Source: CAZQAA01 sp964591255 (GTDB lineage Bacteria > Desulfobacterota > DSM-4660 > Desulfatiglandales > Desulfatiglandaceae). From it: 18,593 nt of DNA. The notes beneath the pieces are model-generated. The model had not been told where the DNA came from. It searched no databases and saw only the letters and a list, made by a program, of their open reading frames with translations. Position numbers and translations under genes: made by a program. Shown here in pieces: positions 5,753 through 12,951 of the stretch; the stretch's first letter is position 1; each line of letters begins with the position of its first letter. Where the stretch lies: the NCBI GenBank assembly GCA_964591255.1, contig CAZQAA010000021.1, positions 1 through 18,593 on the forward strand, given 5' to 3'.

Positions 5753-8419
5753 ATGGCTACAATCTTGACCCGTATTATATTTATTATGATATGGGCCCTT
5801 ATGGCAGTCACAGGGCCTGCCTCCAGCACAGGGGCCCATGAGATCATTCGTGAAAACCTGAAAAACGGACTGCATGTAGTGATAGTCCGAAACACCCTGG
5901 CTCCTGTTGTAACAACAGAGCTCAATTATCTTGCCGGTTCCAATGAGGCCCCACCCGGCTTCCCGGGCATGGCCCATGCCTTGGAACACATGATGTTCAG
6001 AGGAAGTCCCGGGCTTTCTGCGGAACAACTGGCAAGCATCACAGCAGCCATGGGCGGCAGATCAAATGCCCTTACTCAACAGACAGTAACACGCTATTTC
6101 TTTACCGTCCCGACGGATCTTCTGGAGGTAGTCCTCAGAATAGAAGCAAGCCGTATGCAGGGTGTTACTGCCGGCGAAAAACTGTGGGACAAGGAGCGAG
6201 GGGCCATCAAACAAGAAGTATCCCGCGACCTGTCGAGCCCCATGTACCTCTTTTACAGCCAACTGCTCGAAAAGATGTTTGCAGGAACACCTTATGCCCA
6301 TGATGCGCTCGGGACCCATGCCTCATTTGACAAAACCACATGGAACATGCTCAAGGAGTTTCATAACAGATGGTATGGCCCGAATAACGCCATACTCGTC
6401 ATTGCCGGTGATGTGGATCCCCTAACTACACTTGCTGAGGTAAAAAAAATCTTTGGAAAAATACCTCCACGTCCGATTCCTCCGCGTCCCGGGATCAAAC
6501 TGCAGCAACCCATAGCTTCTACCATAAAACTTGACAGCAACCTGCCATATGGGCTGGCAATCGTGGCATACAGACTTCCCGGGTACAAAGATCCCGATTT
6601 TGCCGCAGGACTTATCCTGGCAGATGTGCTGGACAGTCAGCGGGGCAATCTTTACGAACTGGTCACCGAGGGCAAAGCACTTTTTACCGGATTTGACACA
6701 ACCATATTTCCTGAGGCAGGGATGGGATTCACATTCGCAGGATTTCCCAAGGACGCAGATGGCAAGGGGTTGATAACCTTGCTGAAAGATATAATCAGGG
6801 ATTATAAAAAAAATGGAATCCCGGAAGACCTTGTGGAAGCCTCAAAACAACGGGAAATTACCAACGCCGAATTCCGTAAAAACTCGATAAAAGGTCTTGC
6901 CGATGAATGGTCCATGGCCCTTGCAGTAAAAGGCCGTAATTCTCCTGATGATGACATCATGGCCATAAAGGGAGTCTCGGTATCAGACGTTAACAGGGTG
7001 GCACAAAAGTATCTCACAAATAACAGTGCTATTGTGGGACTTCTGATTCCGCGGCTGTCAGGAAAACCCATGGTCCAAAAGGGACACCAGCAGGTGGAAT
7101 CCTTTACCCGCAAAGAGACAACTCCTGTTGACTTGCCTGCATGGGCTGAAAAGGCCCTTTCCCGCATACCTGACCCCGTATCCAGGCTAAAACCGATTGT
7201 CAGCACACTTTCCAACGGATTGAGGCTGATTATCCAACAGGAACACATTAGCAACACAGTTAATCTCTTTGGACGGATCAAAAACAACCCCGGGCTTCAG
7301 GAACCAGATGGACAGGAAGGTGTAGCAGATTTACTCGACGATCTGTTTTCATATGGCACGGTGAATCTGGATCGCATAAGTTTTCAAAAAAAACTGGACG
7401 AGATTGCTGCCGACCTTTCGGCAGGAAGGGAATTCTCGCTGATGGTTATGACAAAGGACTTTGATCAGGGGATAAAACTACTATCCCAAAACCTTCTTCA
7501 ACCCCGGCTCCCGGAAAAGGCCTTTAAGATAGTTCAAAAGGAGAATATGGAAAGATTGAAAGGGAAATTGCAAAGCCCTTCCTATCTGTCAAGACGGGCC
7601 TTGATGTCCATGCTATACCCGAAGAACGATCCGAGCTTACGCCAGGCAACCCCGCATAGTGTGGGCACCCTTACGCTGGAGGATGTCAGGACCTTTCATA
7701 AAAGGAATTTTCGACCTGATCTCACTACAATCGTCCTCATTGGGAATGTGAATCCTGATGGAGCCAAAAAGACCATTGAAAAATATTTTGGAGGATGGAA
7801 GGCGATAGGCCCCAAGCCTGAAACCGTTCCACCTCCTGTGCCTCTCAACAAGGCCGGGGCTGCGGTAGTTCCAGACAGGAGTCGGATACAGGACAGGGTG
7901 ACCCTCGCAGAGACGTTGGGACTTACCCGCATGGAACCAGATTACTATCCCCTGAGACTCGGTCTTCATGTCCTGTCGGGGGGGTTTTATGCAACCCGGT
8001 TGTACCAGGATCTGCGCAAAGAGACCGGCCTGGTCTATATGGTCGAAGCATTTTTCAATGCCCGCAAAACCCGTTCAATTTTCGGAGTCGTCTATGGGTG
8101 TGACCCGGAAAACGTCTCAAGGGTACGTTCCATTGTGGTTAACAATCTAAAGGAGATGCAGGAAACATATGTCACTGAAGAGGAACTGGATCAGGCCAAG
8201 ACCCTTATGATCCATAACATTCTCCTCTCAGAGGCAAGCATATACGGTATTGGAAACAGGCTGTTGGAACTCTCAACAGAGGATCTCCCTCTTGACGAAC
8301 CAATCCGTGCTGCAAGGCGTTATAAAAAGATTACGGCAAAAGAAATCAAGGCCGCATTTGCCAAATGGATTCGTCCGGAAGACCTTGCCCAGGTCACCCG
8401 CGGTCCGGAACCACATTAG
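5753..8419 (+). CDS. Secreted/periplasmic M16 (pitrilysin-family) zinc protease, two-domain fusion
   Basis: An 888-residue protein with a Sec-type signal (hydrophobic residues about 7-22, then GPASSTGA with likely cleavage near 27). The first M16 unit has the inverted zinc motif HALEH (His75, Glu78, His79) and the distal ligand Glu155, 76 residues after His79, in ERGAIKQEVSRDL, so it should be catalytically competent. The second unit starts near 485 (STLSNGLRLIIQQEH), lacks HxxEH and ends with the substrate-side Arg/Tyr pair Arg755 and Tyr762 in LYQDLRKETGLVY. The fused active-inactive layout resembles PqqL-like proteins. The start ATG has AAAGGA directly over the purC stop, six bases downstream of it, so coupling is likely. 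It probably degrades peptides in the periplasm; the target is unknown. Confidence 0.92.
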   Translation: MATILTRIIFIMIWALMAVTGPASSTGAHEIIRENLKNGLHVVIVRNTLAPVVTTELNYLAGSNEAPPGFPGMAHALEHMMFRGSPGLSAEQLASITAAMGGRSNALTQQTVTRYFFTVPTDLLEVVLRIEASRMQGVTAGEKLWDKERGAIKQEVSRDLSSPMYLFYSQLLEKMFAGTPYAHDALGTHASFDKTTWNMLKEFHNRWYGPNNAILVIAGDVDPLTTLAEVKKIFGKIPPRPIPPRPGIKLQQPIASTIKLDSNLPYGLAIVAYRLPGYKDPDFAAGLILADVLDSQRGNLYELVTEGKALFTGFDTTIFPEAGMGFTFAGFPKDADGKGLITLLKDIIRDYKKNGIPEDLVEASKQREITNAEFRKNSIKGLADEWSMALAVKGRNSPDDDIMAIKGVSVSDVNRVAQKYLTNNSAIVGLLIPRLSGKPMVQKGHQQVESFTRKETTPVDLPAWAEKALSRIPDPVSRLKPIVSTLSNGLRLIIQQEHISNTVNLFGRIKNNPGLQEPDGQEGVADLLDDLFSYGTVNLDRISFQKKLDEIAADLSAGREFSLMVMTKDFDQGIKLLSQNLLQPRLPEKAFKIVQKENMERLKGKLQSPSYLSRRALMSMLYPKNDPSLRQATPHSVGTLTLEDVRTFHKRNFRPDLTTIVLIGNVNPDGAKKTIEKYFGGWKAIGPKPETVPPPVPLNKAGAAVVPDRSRIQDRVTLAETLGLTRMEPDYYPLRLGLHVLSGGFYATRLYQDLRKETGLVYMVEAFFNARKTRSIFGVVYGCDPENVSRVRSIVVNNLKEMQETYVTEEELDQAKTLMIHNILLSEASIYGIGNRLLELSTEDLPLDEPIRAARRYKKITAKEIKAAFAKWIRPEDLAQVTRGPEPH

Positions 8420-8437
8420 GGAAGTGACAATAACGCA

Positions 8438-8457
8438 AAATGCCTGAAATAGCATTT
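8438..8457 (+). terminator. Weak hairpin after the M16 gene
   Basis: AAATGC (8438-8443) pairs with GCATTT (8452-8457) around an 8-base loop, 19 bases after the stop. The stem is short and AT-rich and no T-run follows, so termination is doubtful. A nearby perfect palindrome TGCATTAATGCA (8483-8494) shares the GCATT core. Confidence 0.25.
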
Positions 8458-8514
8458 ATGCAATCTTATTATCGAATATTGATGCATTAATGCAACGCAA
8501 ACTGTTAGATACAT

Positions 8515-8543
8515 TTGTCCTGCAAACCGATATGCAGGATAAT
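8515..8543 (+). promoter_or_regulatory. Sigma70-type promoter with inverted repeat across -35/-10
   Basis: TTGTCC (8515-8520), a 17-bp spacer and GATAAT (8538-8543) form a reasonable promoter for the zinc-ribbon/DUF89/RACE genes. A perfect 7-bp inverted repeat, TCCTGCA (8518-8524) and TGCAGGA (8533-8539), starts inside the -35 and ends inside the -10, a position expected for a repressor or MerR-type activator site. The predicted leader is about 120 nt long. Confidence 0.45.
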
Positions 8544-8585
8544 GTTGTGATAATACAATGCTTATTTCCATAAAAGAATCCTCTT

Positions 8586-8599
8586 CATGCCATGGCATG
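8586..8599. promoter_or_regulatory. 14-bp perfect palindrome in the leader of the zinc-ribbon gene
   Basis: CATGCCATGGCATG is a perfect palindrome. Fifteen bases on, CTTTACCTTAAGTTAAAG is an 18-base palindrome with one mismatched pair. Both lie between the predicted promoter and the start codon at 8672. Their role as protein sites or RNA structure is unproven. Confidence 0.3.
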
Positions 8600-8671
8600 T
8601 TATATGCTTTACCTTAAGTTAAAGACAGTAAAACAGAGAGTCAGGCATTAAAAAGAAAGGAGGTAAATAAC

Positions 8672-8887
8672 ATGCCAAGAGGAGATGGAACAGGACCAAG
8701 AGGTCAGGGAAAAAGCGGTGCTGGCCAGGGCCGAGGCGCCGGCAGAGGCAGAGGGGGAAGTTTTGCAGCAGGCCCAGGCGGTTATTGCGTATGTCCCAAC
8801 TGTGGCGAAAGGACGGCCCATAAACAGGGGAATCCCTGTTATGAGCAACGATGTCCTAAATGTGGAATGGCCATGACACGGGAATAG
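8672..8887 (+). CDS. Small RG-rich zinc-ribbon protein
   Basis: A 71-residue protein. The first 37 residues are a Gly/Arg-rich, probably disordered tail (MPRGDGTGPRGQGKSGAGQG, then GRGAGRGRGG). The MPRGDGTGP opening is shared with DUF5320-type miniproteins commonly found near nitrogenase-cofactor-like (NifX/NafY) and Mrp genes. Residues 39-64 carry six cysteines (39, 41, 44, 56, 61, 64); CPNC and CPKC form a zinc-ribbon or rubredoxin-like pair of knuckles, with a conserved-looking NPCYEQRCPKCG segment. It starts with ATG seven bases after the consensus AGGAGGT, implying high translation. The overlapping frame from 8685 lacks this cysteine pattern and is a shadow. The metal (Zn or Fe) and the role are unknown; it leads the DUF89 and RACE genes. 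Confidence 0.85.
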   Translation: MPRGDGTGPRGQGKSGAGQGRGAGRGRGGSFAAGPGGYCVCPNCGERTAHKQGNPCYEQRCPKCGMAMTRE

Positions 8888-8940
8888 ATAGAAAAAGATA
8901 CAAAGGAAGGCTAAAGAAATAACTCGCGGAAGAGGACTGT

Positions 8941-9789
8941 ATGAAAACATATCTTGATTGTCTTCCCTGTTTTTTATCCCAGGCGCTTCGGGCTGCAAGA
9001 ATAGCAACAGACGACGAGAAAAAGGTAAAGAAGGTATTAGATGAAACAGGAATGATGTTGAGGGACGTCCCTCTTGAAAGCACTCCTCCTGAGACAGGAA
9101 GACTGATCTATCGCAAAGTTTGTGAGATCACGGGGAATCCGGATCCTTACAGAGAAATAAAGAATGAAAACACCAAAAAGGCCCTGGCCTTATACAGTGT
9201 CCTGAAAAGGAGGGTCGAAAAATCTGCCGACAGGCTTATGACAGCCATCAGGATTGCAATAGCCGGGAATGTAATAGACTTTGGTGCAAACCCGGACTTC
9301 CATATAGAAAATGAAACAGAAGAGATACTTGAGAAGGATTTTGCAATTTGCGATTACGACCGGTTCAAATACGGATTGGATGAGGCTAAGGAAATTTTGT
9401 ACCTCGGGGATAATGCCGGGGAGTGTGTCTTTGACAGAATACTGATAGAAGAGATAGGAAAACCTGCCACATATGTGGTCAGAGATGTGCCGATTATAAA
9501 TGACGCCACGCATGAGGACGCTGTACAGGCAGGCATTGATAAGGTTGCCACCATATTGTCCTCCGGTACGGACGGACCAGGGACCATTCTCAAGACATGC
9601 AGTGCAAAATTTAAGGAAATTTATACCAATTCAAAATTCATAATAAGCAAAGGCCAGGGGAACTACGAGGCCCTCTCCAACGAGAACCGGCCCATATTTT
9701 TTCTATTAAAGGTAAAATGCAAGGTTGCTGCCGATCATCTCGGAGTCGGAAAAGGTGATATTATATTGAAAGCAGCAGGTTTCTCATGA
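8941..9789 (+). CDS. DUF89/ARMT1-like damage-control phosphatase (CxxC type)
   Basis: A 282-residue DUF89 protein. This family holds metal-dependent phosphatases that clear damaged or excess phosphometabolites. Visible features are the N-terminal LDCLPC pair (Cys7, Cys10) typical of the prokaryotic subfamily I, a helical region 11-100, GNVIDFG (109-115), the metal-site LGDNAGE (155-161; Asp157, Asn158), RDVPIINDAT (181-190; Asp188 likely metal ligand), and SKGQGNYE (236-243), where Lys237 probably contacts phosphate. All key residues appear intact. The start ATG follows AGAGGA by four bases. It is 53 bp after the zinc-ribbon gene and 81 bp before RACE, in the same direction, so one operon is likely. 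The substrate is unknown; context points to cofactor maintenance, but that is inference. Confidence 0.9.
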   Translation: MKTYLDCLPCFLSQALRAARIATDDEKKVKKVLDETGMMLRDVPLESTPPETGRLIYRKVCEITGNPDPYREIKNENTKKALALYSVLKRRVEKSADRLMTAIRIAIAGNVIDFGANPDFHIENETEEILEKDFAICDYDRFKYGLDEAKEILYLGDNAGECVFDRILIEEIGKPATYVVRDVPIINDATHEDAVQAGIDKVATILSSGTDGPGTILKTCSAKFKEIYTNSKFIISKGQGNYEALSNENRPIFFLLKVKCKVAADHLGVGKGDIILKAAGFS

Positions 9790-9792
9790 AAT

Positions 9793-9861
9793 ATGGAAGG
9801 AAAAATGGTACAGGATGTTATGGCTTATGCAGTCCGGTCTATATTAAAGGAAATGGTATAA
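9793..9861 (+). CDS. Possible 22-residue micro-ORF between DUF89 and RACE
   Basis: ATG at 9793, three bases after the DUF89 stop, reads MEGKMVQDVMAYAVRSILKE followed by MV and a TAA (9859-9861). The stop leads straight into the AAGGAGG ribosome-binding site of the RACE gene. The sequence would form an amphipathic helix. There is no clear ribosome-binding site before the ATG, so translation would rely on coupling with DUF89. It may be a real microprotein, a coupling device or chance. Confidence 0.3.
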   Translation: MEGKMVQDVMAYAVRSILKEMV

Positions 9862-9870
9862 GGAGGTATC

Positions 9871-11790
9871 ATGAGTCTGTTCAAGGTGAAATTTTTACCG
9901 GATGAAAAAGAGATCAGGGTAGAGGCAGGCACGATTCTGAAGGAGGCAGCAGAAAAGGCCGGGGTTTTTATTAATAACCTGTGCGGTGGCAAGGGTGTCT
10001 GTGGCAAATGTCGCGTCCAGGTTGTTAATGGCAAGATCCGGGCAGACAAACACTCCATCAGCCTTTTATCAAAGGAGGAGATAAAAGATGGCTATGTGCT
10101 GGCCTGTCAGACGAAAGTGGATGAAGAGATGGACGTTTTCATCCCCCCTGACTCGCGTTTAGAAGACGAGCAGATTATGCTGGACACGCGGGTCGTTGAT
10201 TACAGTGAACCAGAAAAGGTTATGGTAGCAAAACTCCCTTCTGACCCATTAAGCCTGTTTGAGCCTGTGGTGCAAAAGATATACATGGAACTTAAGGAAC
10301 CGTCTCTTGAAGACAACATCAGTGATATGGACCGGGTTATCAGAGAGCTGAGGAAGAAGACCGGATATCAGGATTTTGAGGTATCGTTGCAGTGTCTAAG
10401 GGGTCTGGCCATCAAATTGCGCGAAAATAACTGGAAAATTACGGCAACTATTGCCAAGAGGGGCGATATCTGGCGTATATTACAGATTGAAAAGGGGGAA
10501 ACAACTAAAAAACATTACGGAATAGCTGTTGATGTAGGAACAACCACAATCGTTGCCCAATTAGTCCATTTAAAGTCAGGCAATGTAATAGGAGTAGCCG
10601 GCAGCCATAATCTTCAAGCCCATTATGGTGAAGACGTTATATCCAGAATGATCTTTGCATGCGGCCAGGAAGATGGACTCAAACAGCTCCATGAAGCTGT
10701 TACAAAAGGTATAGGCCACCTTATAAAGGCCTTACGGGATAAAAATCGAATAAATGCTGACGAAATCACAGCTATTACAGCCGCAGGCAACACTACCATG
10801 AGCCATCTCCTTCTGGGGCTTGCCCCCTGTTCCATCAGGCTGGAGCCTTATGTACCCACAGCAAATATATATCCTCAGATACGTGCCAAGGAAATCAATA
10901 TAGACATAAACCCGGAGGGCATACTGGAGACCATACCTGGTGTTAGCAGCTATGTGGGCGGAGATATTGTAGCCGGCATCCTCGCATGTGGTATAGCTGC
11001 CAGGCCTGAAACAAGAGTGCTTATAGATGTAGGGACCAATGGAGAGATTGCCATAGGCAATAATGAATGGATAGTCTGCTGTTCAGCATCTGCCGGACCC
11101 GCCTTTGAGGGCGGAGGCATTAAAAATGGTATGCGGGCTACACCCGGGGCCATTGAGAGGATCATAATAAACAATGGAGAGATATCCTATAAAACCATCG
11201 CCGGGGCGAAGCCAAGAGGTATTTGTGGATCAGGATTAATTGACTGTATATTTGAGCTTGCACGAAATCATATAATTGACGGAGATGGGAAATTCAATCC
11301 TTCCCCCGACAACAAAAGGATTGTGGAAAAAGACGGGGAAATTCATTTTATAGTAGCTCCTTCCGAAGAGACGGAAACGGGGAAGGATATAACGATTACC
11401 CAGTCAGACATACGCAATATCATCCATTCCAAGGGGGCGGTGTTTGCGGCCATTAAATCACTGATGGACTATGTGGGCCTGAAATTTGATGAAATAAACA
11501 CCTTTTTTGTTGCCGGGGGCTTCGGAAATTATCTGGATATCCCCAAGGCGATCGGCATTGGCCTTTTGCCGGATATTGATCCAAAAAAAATACAGTTTGT
11601 TGGTAACAGCTCCCTTATGGGGGCCCGCCTGGCCCTCCTGTCTGCGCACGCCTTTGAACGTACTGTTCATATAGCAAAAGGGATGACCAACGTGGAACTC
11701 TCCACATATCAGCCTTTCATGGACGAATATGTGGCCGCCATGTTCCTGCCACACACAGACAGGAGACTCTTTCCTTCTGTACATTATTGA
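9871..11790 (+). CDS. [2Fe-2S] ferredoxin-ASKHA protein, RACE/RamA-like corrinoid-activation protein (DUF4445)
   Basis: A 639-residue reductive activator of corrinoid enzymes (RACE). The N-terminal plant-type ferredoxin holds Cys38, Cys44, Cys47 and Cys79 (CGGKGVCGKC then LACQT) for one [2Fe-2S] cluster. A linker/middle region (about 100-210) precedes the ASKHA ATPase: phosphate motif AVDVGTTT (219-226), AGNTTM (305-310), second DVGTNGE (386-392), CSASAGPAFEGGGI (404-417), CGSGLID and a late FVAGGFG adenosine-type motif. Known RACE proteins use ATP to drive reduction of inactive cob(II)alamin to cob(I)alamin on corrinoid proteins of methyl transfer (Wood-Ljungdahl, O-demethylation, methylamine use). 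The start ATG has AAGGAGGT in front. No methyltransferase or corrinoid protein is nearby, so the client is not identified. Soluble, no signal peptide. Confidence 0.93.
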   Translation: MSLFKVKFLPDEKEIRVEAGTILKEAAEKAGVFINNLCGGKGVCGKCRVQVVNGKIRADKHSISLLSKEEIKDGYVLACQTKVDEEMDVFIPPDSRLEDEQIMLDTRVVDYSEPEKVMVAKLPSDPLSLFEPVVQKIYMELKEPSLEDNISDMDRVIRELRKKTGYQDFEVSLQCLRGLAIKLRENNWKITATIAKRGDIWRILQIEKGETTKKHYGIAVDVGTTTIVAQLVHLKSGNVIGVAGSHNLQAHYGEDVISRMIFACGQEDGLKQLHEAVTKGIGHLIKALRDKNRINADEITAITAAGNTTMSHLLLGLAPCSIRLEPYVPTANIYPQIRAKEINIDINPEGILETIPGVSSYVGGDIVAGILACGIAARPETRVLIDVGTNGEIAIGNNEWIVCCSASAGPAFEGGGIKNGMRATPGAIERIIINNGEISYKTIAGAKPRGICGSGLIDCIFELARNHIIDGDGKFNPSPDNKRIVEKDGEIHFIVAPSEETETGKDITITQSDIRNIIHSKGAVFAAIKSLMDYVGLKFDEINTFFVAGGFGNYLDIPKAIGIGLLPDIDPKKIQFVGNSSLMGARLALLSAHAFERTVHIAKGMTNVELSTYQPFMDEYVAAMFLPHTDRRLFPSVHY

Positions 11791-11839
11791 ACAGCACAAA
11801 TATTGCTGAAATACCGCGTTAGCTTTCAAAATGGTGGAG

Positions 11840-11882
11840 GTCAAGGGCGGCCTTGACAAGTGGTATCCATCCTGTTTATATT
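11840..11882 (+). promoter_or_regulatory. Promoter with hairpin/operator for the AsmA-like gene
   Basis: A perfect TTGACA (11853-11858) is followed by 18 bp and TATATT (11877-11882). A perfect 7-bp inverted repeat GTCAAGG (11840-11846) / CCTTGAC (11851-11857) with a GCGG loop covers the -35 box. The start codon lies 150 bp on, giving a leader of about 145 nt. Nothing else is evident in 11791-12034: an open frame from 11899 lacks coding character. Confidence 0.5.
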
Positions 11883-12034
11883 TTAAATTAAGTTTAATAT
11901 GTTTTGTCCACCTTTGCCGAAACTGAGGTTATGGGCTTTTTGGCTATTCAGAATAATCACAAAGTTTTCCTGGACCTTCAGGAATTGGGTGACCATGCCT
12001 GTAACAGGTTTCGCGCCAAACCGGAGGAAAACCC

Positions 12035-12868
12035 ATGAAAAAAATTCTTTATATAGGATCGGTGATAGTACTCCTTATAATTATAGGGATGGTAGTGCTT
12101 TACAATATGCTGGGGAGCATTATCAGGACAGGTGTAGAGACAGTTGGCCCCAAGGCCACAGGCGGGGAAGTTCAACTGTCTGACGTAGATATTCGTCTCC
12201 TGTCCGGACAGGTTGGATTAAGAGGACTGGTAATAGGGAATCCTCCTGGATTCAAATCTAAAAATGCCATCGAAGTCGGGCAGGTCAAAGTAAAGGTTGA
12301 TACAGGTACAGTTACCAAGGATGTAGTGATTATAAAAAATATTTTTATAGACGGCGTCGAGATAACATGGGAGGGCCTTTCCGGCGATAATCATAAAAAG
12401 ATCATGGAAAACATTGCCAAGTTTTCAAAAAAGAAAAAGCCAGAAGCTGAAAAGGTGGGCAAAGAGGAAAAACCAGGCCCGGAGAAAAAGATAATCATAG
12501 ACGACTTTGTGTTCAAAAACAGCAATATTGATATTATCCTGGCCGGACAAAAGTTGGCGAGCTTAGCTCTCCCGGAGATCCATCTTACCGGAATCGGCCG
12601 CGATGAAGGCGGTGTGACCGTGAGAAAGGCAATTGAGCGTTATTATAACGAGATATTCAGGAGTATGAAAGGTTGTGTAGCTAACAACCATGAAATGTTA
12701 ATAAAAAAGGCCCAGGAATTCAAGGCAAAGGGTGAAGAATTGCTGAAACAGGGAAAAGAAACCGTTGAAAAAGGAAAGGAGGCCTTGAAAAAGGGGGATA
12801 TTGACAGTGCTGTAAAAGGCGTTCTTAAGGGCAAGGATGACATCCTTAAGGGTTTTTTAAACAAATAG
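12035..12868 (+). CDS. Membrane-anchored AsmA-like (DUF748-type) protein
   Basis: A 277-residue protein. Residues 4-24 form one hydrophobic segment (ILYIGSVIVLLIIIGMVVLY), probably an inner-membrane anchor with the rest in the periplasm. Residues 33-110 have the AsmA-like opening: a VGPKATGGEVQLSDVDIRLL strand pair, then GLRGLVIGNPPGFKSKNAIE, then beta-rich VKVKVDTGTVTKDVVIIKNI. A Lys/Glu-rich, low-complexity stretch (about 130-153) separates a second beta segment (IIIDDFVFKNSNIDIILAGQ). The C-terminus (about 220-277) is a Lys/Glu helix with repeating KGKE/KKG units. AsmA-like proteins act in envelope lipid transport or assembly; this one is short and probably a reduced member. GGAGG precedes the ATG by seven bases. 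It sits alone behind its own promoter and ends at a strong terminator. Confidence 0.78.
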   Translation: MKKILYIGSVIVLLIIIGMVVLYNMLGSIIRTGVETVGPKATGGEVQLSDVDIRLLSGQVGLRGLVIGNPPGFKSKNAIEVGQVKVKVDTGTVTKDVVIIKNIFIDGVEITWEGLSGDNHKKIMENIAKFSKKKKPEAEKVGKEEKPGPEKKIIIDDFVFKNSNIDIILAGQKLASLALPEIHLTGIGRDEGGVTVRKAIERYYNEIFRSMKGCVANNHEMLIKKAQEFKAKGEELLKQGKETVEKGKEALKKGDIDSAVKGVLKGKDDILKGFLNK

Positions 12869-12906
12869 CAGTCAGACTCCGGCAACAACATACCGGTTTT
12901 TACTGT

Positions 12907-12951
12907 AAAAAAGGTGAAACAATTTTTTAAAATTTTTGTTTCACCTTTTTT
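12907..12951. terminator. Bidirectional Rho-independent terminator
   Basis: AAAAAAGGTGAAACAA (12907-12922) and TTGTTTCACCTTTTTT (12936-12951) pair perfectly over 16 bp around a 13-base AT-rich loop. Both strands end in six T residues, so it can stop the AsmA-like gene (plus) and the transporter gene (minus). The right arm includes the transporter's stop codon (12943-12941) and its last codons. Confidence 0.9.

Noticed and set aside
7637..7969. Long antisense frames within the M16 gene (also 6802-7287).
   Set aside because: Shadows of a well-supported protease gene, with no starts, domains or independent signals.
11899..12183. Plus frame of 94 codons before and into the AsmA-like gene.
   Set aside because: Overlaps a better gene that has GGAGG and a clear membrane anchor; its own sequence is not protein-like and it lacks a ribosome-binding site.
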